From Lycium barbarum (Eukaryota; Streptophyta; Magnoliopsida; Solanales; Solanaceae): a stretch of DNA of 64,000 nucleotides. The notes below the pieces were generated by a model. That model was not told the origin of the DNA. It saw nothing but the letters and a program-made list of their open reading frames with translations, and did no database searches. Position 1 is the first letter of the stretch. Each line of letters starts with the position of its first letter. Of this stretch, positions 47,138-59,560 are shown one piece after another. The stretch is taken from the NCBI RefSeq assembly GCF_019175385.1, contig NC_083342.1, forward strand, positions 122,388,376 through 122,452,375, written 5' to 3'. The translations under genes and the position numbers were made by a program.

Positions 47138-50100
47138 ACGATTCAGTTGGATGATTTTGGACGAATTCGAAAGGTTCAGGAGTGATTCGGACATTTGGAT
47201 AGGGATACTAGTTAAGTTTATGAATTTGAGATGACCACAATTAATATAGGATCAAGAAAACCCCATATGGCCAAAATATGGCGAATTCGAGTACTACGTG
47301 TAAATTGTAATAAGTATAAAATTAATCTCTTGCAATTTGTGCATTAGGTTATTTATGAGACAATATGTGAAAATCATTTACCTATCCAATCTCTTTATCG
47401 GAAAGGTCTTTGTGCCACACTGATTTTGGCCATAATGGTCCAAATGAGGGTAGTTCAATAAATTGACATGAATATCTAGGTTAAATTAAATCATTTATGT
47501 TTGGTCCATGTCATTTCTACTCTTTCCTCCAAAAGTTCATTAATTCAAATTTTGCATGGAATCCTCTCTCATCAATTCAATTTTGGGTTTTTTCCCAATG
47601 CATTGAGAATCTCAAAAGATGCACACATACTTTTCTTTCTTGATTACTAAAAAAAAAAAAAAAAAAAATCCTTATTAAAAAAACAAAAATAGAAATTTTT
47701 CATACATGGATTACTTAGTTACTTGTAACTTAAAACTAATTCTTAAAGTTATAACTTTAAAATAATCACATATGTTAGTCATTTTTCCTCTAACAAATTT
47801 TAAAATGAAAAATTTCAAGAGTTTAAGCTATAAGTTGAATGTAACTTTATTATTATAGCCATCGCATAGGAGAATTCAAAATTTGATAGTCACGAGTGGA
47901 CTATTACATTTATAGTAAATGAATCAGTAGTTTAAAAATGATAATAACATTTATATTCAAACGGTTCGCGATTGATTCAATTATTATAATAAATTTTTGT
48001 TTATAAATATTTAAGCAATCAAGAAACCAAAATTTGTTGAATTTATTAGAAAATTCTCTCCCCTTTTTTTTTTTATAATGAATAAAATTTGAAGATAAAT
48101 GGTAAACAAATTCTTTCTATTTTTAAATTTGTTCTTATTAATTAGAAAATTTGATGAAAAATCTATAGCTTTATTTTGATATCATTTGTTAGATTTAATT
48201 GATTACTTTATTATTTTTAATATTTTATGGTATTAATCTCTTTTTGTTAATATTATATTTTAAAAATATTAAGATTACTAAAAAGTACTCAAAGAAAATA
48301 AAATAAATGCACATTAACTAATTAAAGTCACTAGAACTATTAACAAGTTCAATTAAAATTTTTGACTCTTATTCTAAATTAAGGGTTAAAGATGACTTGT
48401 AGTATAAAAGAATAGAAGAACAAGAGGAAAAAAACATTATTGGAAAAAATAAAACGAATAATGTAAATGAATAAAAATGTAAACAAAATAAAAATAAAAA
48501 TAAAAGTATGAAAGACTGAGAGGGTAGAAAGCCTGATACGTAATAAGCAAAATTATATTAGCCTTACGAAGTTAAATTTGGATCTCGCCAGTGGAGAAAC
48601 ACTTTTTCAAAATTTAAGGCATGGGTAACCCCTCACCGTTACATGTGAGTCCGTCTTTGTGTTAATAACGCTTAGTTTATTTATTTTTTATTTAATATAT
48701 TTTTATTCATATTTATCTAATTTTCTAGAATATTTTCTAAGATTTAATTTATATTTTTTAAGATAAATAAATTTTCATATATAACAATAACAAAATAACA
48801 AGAAACTTACTTTTACTATTTCTTTTTCGTTTTCAATATGTAGTATTCAAATTAAAAAAATGTAAATCTACTTAATTGATGTATTATCTAGATCGAATCT
48901 TATTTGAAATAAATTAAAATTTTCAAACAAAACGATAAGTCTTTTTTATGTTTTCTCCTCTATTTCTTCTTAAAATTTTGAGTTGTTAATCTTGTTGCAA
49001 AACTTTAAGCTTTGGTGAGTGATAGACTTACCAACATTTGAAGTGCAAAAGAAAAAATAATCATAATGTTCTAATTCGACCATCTGATGCTTAACTAGTT
49101 GAATTACATATTTAAATTCATTTTTCAAGCCATATTCAAGTAATTTTGTGAATATATTAAATTCATTTTTGTTCTGATAAATTATTTATACGTATTCAAC
49201 AGATTTTATAATACAAATATAATGAAAGAATTGTTGCACTGCGGCAAATAATCCTTCTTTATACATATTCTCGAATAAAGTTTTTAAGTAAAACTTCAAT
49301 AGGCGAGATGTGATATTGACCAGAACTATATATTAGCTTATGCCCGAATTTATACTTAAAACTCTAGTTCCGCTTTTTGCCACGAAAAATTTGGTGTAGT
49401 AATAATTTTTTTTCTTTGGTGGGAGGGCTGGTGCCTGGGAGTAATTTTAATGAGGAAAAAAATTAATGATATAATTAATCATTTTTTCATTGTTTTTTTC
49501 AATATAATTCTTTTAATATTAGTTAGTCTTACAAGATAATTATTACCATCATAATTAATAAAGGAAATAAAATAAATTGCAAACAAATATTTGGATTTAA
49601 CATTTTAAAGTATACTTTTTTTTTCTTCCATTATGTATGCCAAAAAAATCTAGTAAAAGTTCCTAGAATGTTTATAAAGTATCTGATTTCTTTCATACAA
49701 TTATATAAAATTTGGACCTATTCATGTTTTCATATTACCTCCAATTATTTTAAGTGCTAGGAGACAATAATATTTATAAAATGAGCTAATTATTTTAATA
49801 ATGGTGAATTTTCTTTGATTAAAGTTGGCGAAAAGGATCAAGCAAGAAGAACATTCTATACATTATGTTATTTCAATTTTTCTATTTATTTCTCCTTGAA
49901 ATTTTCAAGTTGAAATCTACAAAATATTTTGACTTGTATAAGCATAAGTCAGTGTATTTAATAGTGTGTTGGAGGGAAAATTATTGGTGGGAAATTACTG
50001 ATAGCAAAAATTCTACAAGTAAAGATTATGGTGATTTTTTTATATGTGTGGTCAAATTTGGGCCAAATTAGTGTGGTAGTTTAGCAGCTCTCTTAATTTA

Positions 50101-50618
50101 TATCACATACAATTATGTCAGTTTGAAATGCTTAACATCATTAACTCCACTTGTAATATTATTTCTCCATTATTTGGTAATTTATTTCTGCCTAGCTCCA
50201 AATAATTCTAGATATTGCTTCTATTCAATTTATCCAACACTCTTAATAATTTAAGTCATTCAAAAATGCTTTACGTCGTTCCACTTTTATATAATTTGTA
50301 CTATGTTTAACATCTAATTTATTTTACCAAAGAACATCAAAGTTTTGATAGATTTTTGTTCGATCATATTAAATTTTTAATCATTTGTTCAATAATTTTT
50401 TAACACCACAACTTATATAATACACATATCGAATAATTATTCAAATGGTTCATATAAAGCGGGACACATGATTAAATTCCAAAGCATTACAGCCATTTTA
50501 TGTTATTTAATTTTCTTCGCACTTTTTATAAATGGATTTACCAATTGAAATACAAAATATGTCATTTAATCATGCAACTTCGTGGAACTTAAGAAATTTT
50601 AAACTGATGGAATTTATA
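47138..50618. other. Intergenic, AT-rich, no gene seen
   Basis: Downstream of the + strand WAT1-like gene. Mostly A/T-rich low-complexity sequence with a poly-A run near 47650-47668. No coding frame, RNA gene or complete mobile element was recognised. A 68-codon frame at 49865 has no recognisable features. Confidence 0.55.
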
Positions 50619-51720
50619 TGTTTTGATGATCGACAAAGTGAATGAACCAAAACCAGGTGAATGAACCAAATCCATGAACATATTCCATCTCAAAGTCCTA
50701 CTACGAATAGAACTCTAGAATAACGAGATTTCGAGATACAGACTTAGCGGACAGGATCTAAGAGTCCTTAGAAGAATCATCTGAGATAAACTTCGGACTC
50801 CTATCAAGCATATTTCAAGCCTTGTGATAAGCAAGAAGTTGCCTCCATCTCAAACACTATCTCTCCTCAAGATTCTTATCCAAGAAGGTCTATGGACATG
50901 TTCCATCTCAGAAATAGATGCGAGATAAAGTGAATGAACCGAGGACTTGAACCTGGTCCATGAACATGTTCCAGCTCAGAATCCTGCTACGAGTTGGATT
51001 CCTGAATTTAAGGATTCTAAGGTAAGGACTTGACAGACAAGTTACAGGATTTCTTGCCATAATTATCCAGGATGCGCTTCAGACTCCTAATGGAATATGG
51101 AAGCCGCATGACATGTAAGAAGCCTAAGTCAACTCAAACCCTAATTCTCATATTGAGCCTCATCGTGTAGGGTTTGTGTTTCAGTCGATTTACTGCGTAC
51201 CAAACGCTATGTATATCCAAGTCATGTCTTGAAGAATCTTGCGCCCTCACATAGAGAGAAAAACAGAATCGTGAAAATAGGCGAGAGTATATCTGAGAGA
51301 TTTTTGATTGGCCAATCGTGAAAAGAACTTGTTTTCTTAGCTTATGCTTTATAGTCTTCAAGTCTAGTTATTGTGTATTAGGATTGTTATCGAGTTGTAC
51401 CTTTCCAGCTTTCATATAAGCAATTGTCATAGGTATAAACATTTGTCAAATTCAACTTCAAGTTGGGGGTAACTTGAAGTGGGCTCGATAGTCTAGGGAG
51501 ATTATTGAGATAGGAATTAGGGATTAGTTCCTAGGTTGCAGAGTTTGTAATCTGAATTTGCAAAGGCTCACAGTTGTATTGGAGTTTTGGTAAATATCTT
51601 GCAGATGTGTAGGTCTTAGTTTTTTTTAACCCTTGTGAGCCGGTTGGTTTCCACGTAAAAATATTATGTCCATACTCTTCTGTTCTTTATTATTCGACAA
51701 ACGTAATCTTGGAACAGGTA
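50619..51720 (+). mobile_element. Copia-type LTR remnant
   Basis: It starts TGTTTTGATGATCGACAAAG. It carries repeated CATGAACATGTTCCA and GTGAATGAACC phrases, and near its end has TAGGTTGCAGAGTTTGTAATC and GGTTTCCACGTAAAAATATT. That last combination is typical of the LTR ends of some plant copia elements (SIRE-like; inference). No internal coding region follows. The right boundary and a target duplication were not found. Confidence 0.5.
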
Positions 51721-51849
51721 GAGTAACCTGGTCTAATCTCTAGGCGAAAATCGGGTAAAAATTAGAATAGATATTTGGTCGTGCAAAATAACAAAGACAT
51801 TTTACGTTAAGTATTGTGTTACCATTTTGCCTCTGAACTTCAAAATTTT

Positions 51850-52165
51850 AGATTGTGTTTGGTACAAAGGAAATTGTTTTCTAAAAAATACGTTTTGAAA
51901 AATAAGTAATACTATATTTTTTATGATTTTTTTTTTTTTATGTTTTTTAAGTAAACAAGAAAATATTGTTTCATACCCATTTTATATGTAATCTAAGAAA
52001 ACACTATGGGGCTGGGAGTGGAAGGTTGGAGGATGGATTGGTCAAGGAGTATCGAGGTTGGGGCCTGGGTTGAGGGCGTTTGGGGAGGAGAGGAGATAAT
52101 TAGCTTAAACTGTCACTTATGATACTTATTGTTCCTACGGTTATTAGGAAATTCATTTTCCTGAC
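51850..52165. mobile_element. Possible MITE with a G-rich centre
   Basis: GTGTTTGGTACAAAGGAAAT on the left and ATTCATTTTCCTGAC...AAAATATTTTGCC on the right are loosely inverse. Between them lies a G-rich, C-poor patch (52007-52098) unlike the AT-rich surroundings. Boundaries are uncertain. Confidence 0.3.
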
Positions 52166-53240
52166 TTTTTTAAACTTATTTTTCAAAATATTTTGCCCAT
52201 GGCTTAAAACACTTTGTCTACTTACGCTTTGCCTGCTCCACCATCTTTTCATCACTTTTATTAGTTCTTTTAGTTGTATATAATTTTACGTACTTATTGC
52301 ACGCTTTGCTTGCTAGTTTCTGCACCTTCTTTTTATCTTCTTCCACTGCAGTCGTTTTCCCTTTTTTTTTTTTTTGGGTTTTCGGGAACAGACATTTCCT
52401 ATGTGGAGTATTTAATTGCTTCACTCATGTTCTTGGCTTTAAGTGGTTTCCTTTTTAAATCTTTAGTCCTTTAACTTTGAAAAAGCCACATTCTGAGACT
52501 AAGATTTCCTTTTAATCAAAGGAAATAATAGACGTGGGTGATTTGATATGTCTTTTTTGTTATGCTTTTCAATGATGCTTTAGTAGCGTTTGCTACGTAC
52601 AAAATATAGATATATATAGCTACCTAAGACGGACTTTAATTCTCATAACTTTATGTTTTTTCCCATTATGCAAACATAAGTTGTAAGACATTATTTATGA
52701 TATATGTTCCACTACTAAAGAGTAAAGACTGGTCAAGTTCTCCTTTATTAAATGTTTTAAAATTGTTTATTATCCAGCATTATCTTGTCTCTTTCATAAA
52801 GTGGAGTATTATGTTCTCTGCACTAGCTCTTAGCTAGGGTATCAATATAGCTGTCAATAATCATGACTACGAGGAAAAACCTGCATAAATATTGACTGAC
52901 CGGAGATGGATGTAGCCTTTGGTGTATGTGTTCAACTGAACCCAAAATTTTTACAAAAATAATAGTTACGTGTAAATAAAAATATCAACAAATATTAAAT
53001 TCTAAACCAATAATATCAAAATCAAAAGGTACCGGAAGTTTAGGTTAAATCTATCAACTCTAAATTCATAATTAGCCTTTGTAAGTCGTGTGTCATGTAA
53101 CAACAACAACTCTTTTTTTTTTTTTGTTCTAAACATGAATGTGATTCTCTTTTTCTTTTTCGTTATCAAACAGTAACAATCAGGCATTTCCCATCTTGTT
53201 GGATATCTAAAGCAGCTTATTGATGGGAAATCTACGTTGG

Positions 53241-53665
53241 GCAATTTGCACGATTGTCCTTATTCAGGGCGGTCTTTACTTTTTAGCCCTCAAATTGCTG
53301 GTCTTTAATCTTTACCCTTCGCTTAAAATATCCCGAAATTTTGGGCTCGAACCCCCGCTCAATAAAAAAAAAAAAAATCGCAAGACAGAGTTTCGTTGCA
53401 AAATTAGATATATTCTGGCAAATGTTAGGCCTTAAGGCCAAATTTTTGTAGAATTCCAGCATAGTCAATTTATTTTTTTTTTTGCCTTAAGGCAAATGCT
53501 ATCTTATAAGGCAGACTTTTCGCGAAGCTTTACCTTGCGAATTTCTCTTTTTTTTTTTTTACTGAGTGTGGGTTCAATCACAAAACCTCGTATATTTTTT
53601 ATCACTTTTTTAAACGAAAACAAAAATTGAAGACAGCGCCTTTGAAGGATAATCCGTGCAAAAAG
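53241..53665. mobile_element. MITE-like inverted-repeat element
   Basis: The left end GCAATTTGCACGATTGTCC is mirrored by the right end GGATAATCCGTGCAAA. The interior has GGTCTTTAATC repeats and a GGGCTCGAACCC phrase. Non-coding. Confidence 0.5.
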
Positions 53666-53751
53666 GTGATCTACGTCCCTATCCGTCCATACAGGCCCAT
53701 TTAAAAAAAATAGTTGGGCTAGAAGCCAACATATCCAGCTGATTGTTTTCA

Positions 53752-54002
53752 GATAATTGCACGGTTTGTCCTTCATAAGTACTGGTCTTTAATCTTTACT
53801 CTTCAAATGGGCTGATCTTTCATTTTCCCCCTCCAAAATCGAACTTATGCTTAATGGGGCATAAGTTCTTTAAGAGCGCGTGGCATAACTTGTAAGAAAT
53901 CATGATGAGGAAAAAAAAATTATGCCCAAGGAACAAATTGTTTGACTTGAGGAACTAAAATTAAAGACTAGCACAAAATAGGGACAAAAGTGCAAATGAC
54001 CC
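53752..54002. mobile_element. MITE-like inverted-repeat element
   Basis: The left end ATAATTGCACGGTTTGTCC and the right end GGACAAAAGTGCAAATGA are imperfect inverted repeats. It corresponds to the element at 2417-2737 in the duplicated block. Confidence 0.5.
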
Positions 54003-54207
54003 GATTGATTTTATCATAAAATGTCTCTTTGAGATGGATCTCCGGCAAACAGCCTATTAGAAAAGCCCAAAGCTCACGTCTTGGAGCTGACCGATTCATG
54101 AGAAAGTGTCACTTTGTCCCAAATCTTTGTTTCTCCGTGAAAAAAATATGGCCAGATCAGCTTAAACCGTTAAAACATTAATTGTAGAGACATTTACACG
54201 TTTTAGT

Positions 54208-55029
54208 TACGGGTGTCAATGGTACGGTTCGGGCGGTTATTTTATAAAATTTATACCATATCAATTTTTCAATTATTTGCACTTTGTAGAATCAAAATTA
54301 GACTTTTCGAAACCGTCCCATCATCTCGGTTTTTCTTCGGTATCGGTACGGTTCGGTTAACTTTCGGTTTTTTCAAAACAAAGCAACATCATGTCATAGT
54401 CACTAATAAAAGTTAAAGACACGATATGATACATACTTCAATGGGACTTTGGCTAAAGTTCTAGACATTTTTACTGTTTAAAAGGTGATGAATCAAGAAA
54501 ATATGAAAGACATGAAAGACGACAAGAATAAAGATTGATCCCACTATTTTACGGTAGTGTAAAACAATGTTAAGCAAAGACAAAAAGTATAATTTATATC
54601 GCACGAGGGGCAAAAATCAATCAAGATGGGACTCGAGAACTACGACTACTAAGATTAAGTATCCAATAAGAGTAGCTAGTTACTATTCGAGACACTAGAA
54701 CTAATTTAATTTCAATAGGAGTAGTATAATAGGTTTTAGAGTTGAAACTTTAAGTGTTAATTATTTCATCATCCCGAACTCAAGGCGAAAATTTTAATAT
54801 TTATTATATTTAAATCTAATATATAGAATATATTTTACACATATAAATGTATTCGGTACGGTTCGGTATTTTTTTGGTTTATTTTTATAAAATTAAAAAC
54901 CAACCCAATTATTCGGTACGACTATAAATTTTTATAAAAACCGGTTTTATTAAAGAAAATCTAAAATCGGTTCGGTACGGTACTGTTCGGTCGGTTACGT
55001 CGGTTTTTTGAAAACCATTGACACCCCTG
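54208..55029. mobile_element. Non-autonomous hAT-like element
   Basis: The ends GGGTGTCAATGG and CCATTGACACCCC are inverted repeats. The subterminal regions repeat GGTACGGTTCGG about seven times. Flanks GTTTTAGT (54200-54207) and ATTTTAGT (55030-55037) match at 7 of 8 bases, fitting the 8 bp hAT target duplication. No transposase is present. Confidence 0.7.
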
Positions 55030-55043
55030 ATTTTAGTAACTAA

Positions 55044-55303
55044 GAGCCCGTTTGGATTGACTTATAAGTTGCTTATAAGCTGTTTTCAGTTTTTTTGAGT
55101 GTTTGGCTGGCTAGCTTAAAGTCATTTTATGCTTTAAATAAGCTCAAAAAAATAATTGGGCCCATTTGACTTAGCTTATCTAAAGCAGCTTATAAGCTGA
55201 AAACAGCTTATAAGCAAAAAAAAAAAAAGTTAAACTATCTAATTTTTTTTTTAGTTTATAAACTGCAAACAGCTTATAAGCATAAGCTTATCTAAACGGG
55301 CGC
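55044..55303. mobile_element. Tourist-like (PIF/Harbinger) MITE
   Basis: It starts GAGCCCGTTTGGATTGAC and ends TCTAAACGGGCGC, with the target duplication TAA on both sides (55041-55043, 55304-55306). Same family as 263-500. Confidence 0.8.
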
Positions 55304-55501
55304 TAAACTTGTACGTATATGTGTACCTTTCATGTTTCTGGTGCGTGAGTATGCTAACGAGATAATCAACGTGTGTGTATAACACGCAATCCCAATCATT
55401 AGTTCAATAAAATTTTAGAAACATACCTGTGATTAAATGTTTAAGATGTGTTGAAAATATATACATAGAAGAAAACAATATGTTATTATACATATAAATA
55501 A

Positions 55502-55726
55502 TACTCCCTTCTGTTTCAATTTATGTGTGAATCTATTTTTTTTTTTAGTCTGTGCCAAAATGAATAAACTCTTTTCTAATTTGAAAACAAATTCACTTTA
55601 TGAAATAATTTACAACCACACAAATATTCAAGACTTATTTTGAATCATAAGTTTCAAAAGTATTTACCCTTTCTTAAATGTCGTGCCCAGTCAAATGGGT
55701 TCACATAAATTGAAACGGAGGGAGTA
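55502..55726. mobile_element. Stowaway MITE
   Basis: TACTCCCTTCTGTTTCAATT on the left and AATTGAAACGGAGGGAGTA on the right are inverse, with TA outer dinucleotides. It lies about 160 bp beyond the stop codon of the - strand WAT1-like gene, so it may fall in or near its 3' end region. Confidence 0.85.
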
Positions 55727-55886
55727 ATATATATTAAACAATGAACATGAAATTCTTCCGAAAGGAGAAAGTTGGTGGATAGTCCATCCTAAACCCAAAG
55801 TCAAAACACTATATTTTAAAAGCTTCTATTTACTGGCATAAATTTTAGGATTGGAATGTCCAGATAATTGCAGTTCCAAATCACAC

Positions 55887-58150
55887 TTAGCTCCTTCTTG
55901 TTTCAATTTTATCTGTTTTCATCTCAAGACTTTCTGTTTCCGACTGCGATTTCTCCTTATCCTTTCCCCATAAGACACCATAGAATCCCACAACTGTCAA
56001 GAACGATCCTACAACTCTGAAATTCACAAACAATAATTAATGAATTAAATATTAAAAAAAAATAGAAAACCAACAAATTGGAATAGTGAAATAAAGACTT
56101 ACGTTCCAACATATAGTTTCTCACGAAGCAAAGCCCAACTAAGAACGGCCGTAATGATTAGCATCAAAGGGTAGAAAACAGAGACATATAAAGGACCTTT
56201 TCTTTGTATACACCATGAAGTTAGACAATACCCCAATGCAGTGCATACGATTCCCTGAAATTCACTGTTAAATTAGATTAAGAAAAATACGAACTGAACA
56301 ATTTCAAAAATTTATTAATGTAATTATTAATTACGTTGTAAAGAACGGCAATAGTTCTCATTCGGTCTAGAGACCAAACAGCTTTGTCATGAACAACACA
56401 AACACCAATGATTACACATTGAAAACTTGCCATTAAGCACATCAACATTGTACTTGTGTATGGAGCTGCATACTTCTCGCTCACTCTAGCCTGCGTAATA
56501 ACAAAAAAAAAAAAAAAAACAATAACACAAATATAATGGAAATTACAACTTTTTTGGAAACAAATTACTTTACGTATAAGAAAATATGAAAGAGAATTAC
56601 TTGGAAAATAATCCACAATGAGTAAGAAATAGTGCTAACAATAAGAAGAAACGGTCCCAAGATTAAGTTGTCATGGCCGCTAGAGTTGTTTTTCTCAGTC
56701 TTTTCTGCAAATTTCCAATGGATGCCAGATTGACCAATTACAATAGGTCCATGATACAAGGAGAGTAACGTTGCACCACCAACACATATAATTGTACCCC
56801 ACACTTTGGCTTGCCCTGCCTTAGTTCTAACCCCCACTTTCTCCAACCTGCAAAAATTTGTAGTAAAGTTTTCTGGGATTAATAAGATAGTTTAATATAT
56901 GCTCATATTGATTTGAAAAGTAAGTAGTAATTAAGATATTATTACCCAAAAGGGATAGCTAGGAGAAAAGTGGCAGCTGGAATTAAATTTGACAATGCAC
57001 AGGCGATTGTTGGAGTGGAATATTTTAAACCAACGAAGTATGCAATCTGATTCACCATTAACCTGCATCCTGGAAACGTATCAGGAAGTGTGATCCTCAA
57101 ATGCAAATACACAATTTCTCTAAATATGACGAAAACAAAATAAAGTTGAGCGACTTGATGGCCAATTACCATAAGCAAGTGACAGATACAGCTAGAGTTC
57201 TGTCTAATTAGCCATTTGAATTAAAGTAGGGTGATAGTTTGAGCTAGAGTGCTCATTTGTCACTCCGTATTCTGTAAAATTGATTCCCTCGCTGCAAGAA
57301 TCCGTTTCCATTATGAACATTTTATTTAATTGTATTAAGTACTATACTTGTTATGACATGGATGATGGTGGTTGAAAGAGAGAGAATACTTACCCGGAAA
57401 AAGAACATAAGAAAATCCAGAAAAGTATAGATGTTGTCAACTGAGGCCTAGTTTTCCTGGACATAATATAGCAAAGCTGATTTAGCAATTGAATTCTCAA
57501 TAATTAGAGTTAGACTAGATTACTCCCTCATGTCTTTTTATGTGTCGCTTAAAGTTTTGGCACACCCATTAAAAATGAGTATAAATTTTATGCATTGACG
57601 ATATAAAGAAGTTTTAACTATCAGGTCACTTAATCTTAAGAGATATTTAACTAAATCGCCATTATCATTTTCTTAAATATGTAATTAATGACAATATGGC
57701 TTCTTAGAGTAGTAAAGAGTGGAATTGAAAAAAAAAAAAAAAAAGGTAGAGTAATTAATACCTTGTTGATTTCTAAAGTAACAAATATTTTGGACAATTT
57801 TTTTTTTTTTTTTTTGGTCTAAACTGACAGAAAAACCGGAGGGAGTATCAGATACTATATATTCAGCGTCATCCTCATTCATACAACGACTTAATTAGAC
57901 TCACTTCAGATTAGGTGAGTAGATAATCAGTAGATACATTTCAATTTGTGATTAAATGAGGGGTACTTAATTACCTCTCGAAGAAGTAAGCAAAGGGAGC
58001 AAGGAAAATGGTGCCAATTATTTGGCGATAAGCAATGTGGACGAAAGGGTTCATGCCTGCATCCATTGCAATTTTTCCTACTATGTTCAGCCCTGCATAG
58101 CCAATCTGCACCATAACCATTACTACGACAGGCAAAACATCGTCACCCAT
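55887..58150 (-). CDS. WAT1-related protein (nodulin MtN21/EamA transporter), paralogue
   Basis: Predicted multi-pass membrane transporter of the same family as 42920-47137. Exons in transcript order: 58150-57975, 57456-57394, 57062-56946, 56847-56601, 56490-56335, 56254-56103, 56016-55887, giving 346 aa with no frame break. Exons 1-6 have the same lengths and phases as in the + strand gene, so the two are duplicates. Hallmarks: the N-terminal segment ends in APFAYFFER, then [14 protein letters not shown] and IPAATF (exon 3), [20 protein letters not shown] (exon 4), [15 protein letters not shown] (exon 5), [18 protein letters not shown] (exon 6) and GFYGVLWGK (exon 7), followed by a short charged tail. 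The ATG at 58150 starts MGDDVLP and fits the usual short N-terminus. The gene is tail to tail with its paralogue, 8.7 kb apart. Intron 1 contains a Stowaway MITE. Substrate unknown. Confidence 0.93.
57521..57847. mobile_element. Stowaway-like MITE in intron 1 of the - strand WAT1-like gene
   Basis: TACTCCCTCATGTCTTTTTA at one end and AAAACCGGAGGGAGTA at the other form the Stowaway terminal repeats. It includes A and T runs near 57727 and 57798. Confidence 0.75.
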
Positions 58151-59187
58151 TTTTTGTTTCCTATTCTTGATATCTTCTGTACGGCTGTTTGGGTGTTTAA
58201 ATCTAAAAGATGGAGAATAATAAGATATGATGGTGTAACAAGAGCTTGAAGCTCTGTTACCAATTTCGTAAGAGAAAGAAGAAGAAGGAACAGAGGACAG
58301 AAAAGAGGAATTTTAGATATTTCATCCAAGATATGACTTTTAAGATAAAAGATCATTCTACGTAAACGGCCGCCTCATATGACCCAACTGTGCCCAGAGG
58401 CGTATCTAGTCTATTGAGCCCCAAACTTTCAATGCAAAGCTTAAATTTATAGGTAAAAAATTATTAAAATTATAATAAATAGTAAATATGAACCTCTAAC
58501 TTTAAAAATATAATGGGTTCAATGCTAAAAATTTTAAAATTAAACCCATAAAATTTAAATCCTGGATCCGCCTCTAACTGTACCCTCACGTGCCTCCCTA
58601 CCACAACACACTGATCGAGATTTGTTGACATGACCAGAGCATGTGGGAGTGGGTGCCAGCTGTGAAGATCCCCCGGTCTCTCTGAGCTTCCAGTTGCGGA
58701 ATCTAGCCCGAGTACGGATTTTATCCAATACAAAAGTCATTTTTTAGTGTTTTAACTGGAGGAAAACATTTTATCTTAAAGGGAAAAAGAAATTGTCCTT
58801 TGTTGTGTCTAAAAGGTGTTTTTTTTTTTTTCACACAAAAGATGTTGCAACTTGCAATTAAAAGAGGATGAAGAGAGAGTTAGCACCGCGGAGGAACGTG
58901 CAAATGCGAGTAACTTTCATATTTCTTTTCTTTGATTAATAACGTAACTTTTTTTCTTTCTTTTCTTTTCTTCTCGGCTTGTTTCTCCTTAAATTGTTAT
59001 TCATAATTTGTAAATTTTGATTGTACATGATGACTTATATTTTATTTTTTCAAAAAGGTTAGAAAGAATATATAATCACCACACAAACGGTGTATGGAAC
59101 GAGTCCAACTTACCATGTCGTGTGGATGTGGCCACAGAAAGACAACAAACATAAAAACTGCTAATTGGTGAAGTAAAGAAGAATCAG
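58151..59187. other. Intergenic between two divergent genes
   Basis: Holds the upstream regions of the - strand WAT1-like gene (from 58151 rightwards) and of the GDSL gene. No coding frame. About 58392-58577 is a repeat ending in the - strand phrase GAGGCGGATCCAGGATTTAA, with a diverged relative near 4180-4330. Promoter elements for the - strand gene were not picked out. Confidence 0.5.
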
Positions 59188-59330
59188 CGGTAGAGATTTA
59201 GTAGCTCAGTTGATTGACTATCTGAATTTTTACTTAGTTGGTGAGGATTCGAATCCCCACATTGTGAATCCCTCCACCATTTTCCCTTCCCCTACCCCCT
59301 TTATAATTAAAAAAAAAATTAAAAAAAAAT
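59188..59330 (+). mobile_element. tRNA-derived SINE
   Basis: It contains an A-box-like TAGTAGCTCAGTTGATTG (59210-59227) and, about 40 bp on, a B-box-like GATTCGAATCC (59246-59256): the polymerase III promoter of tRNA genes. A C/T-rich tail and A-rich end follow. Flanking repeats AAAGAAGAATCAG (59175-59187) and GAAGAAGAACCAG (59331-59343) look like an imperfect target duplication. It lies about 430 bp upstream of the GDSL start codon. The body does not fold as a proper tRNA. Confidence 0.7.
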
Positions 59331-59550
59331 GAAGAAGAACCAGGCAAAAATACGTCTTAAAAAATCATTATAAATTGATCGAGAATCGTGTGGTCTAAGA
59401 TTTAAAGTTTAATAAAAATAAAATATTAGATTACTTTTTCATATTTGTCTAAATTTTAAAGGATAAAATAACCTGATATCAGTGTATATAGAAACTAACA
59501 TTATTCATGAAATTAGTTGAAATATGCATAAAAAAGTTGTACAGTACTTC

Positions 59551-59560
59551 TTATATAAAA
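59551..59560 (+). promoter_or_regulatory. Putative TATA box of the GDSL gene
   Basis: TTATATAAAA, about 205 bp upstream of the ATG at 59765. It is the best TATA match in this interval; the transcription start is not known. Confidence 0.45.

Larger units (their letters stand above)
52350..54110. repeat. Segmental duplication, copy 2 (non-coding)
   Basis: Matches 160-2760 in the same order and orientation (TTTAATTGCTTCACTC near 52409, GGAAATAATAGACGTG near 52522, GCCTTTGTAAGTC near 53075, CTTGTTGGATATCTAAAG near 53196, TAGTTGGGCTA near 53710, GATTCATGAG near 54090). It lacks the Tourist-like MITE found in copy 1. Two GGTCTTTAA-type inverted-repeat elements lie inside it, at about 53241-53665 and 53752-54002. 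No gene is seen. Confidence 0.6.

Noticed and set aside
56278..58249. Separate small genes at the WAT1-like and GDSL loci
   Set aside because: The individual frames are exons, or exon read-through into introns, of the three multi-exon genes; the spliced models keep frame throughout.
59188..59270. A tRNA gene
   Set aside because: Box A and box B are present, but the flanking arms do not pair as an acceptor stem. An A-rich tail and flanking repeats indicate a SINE.
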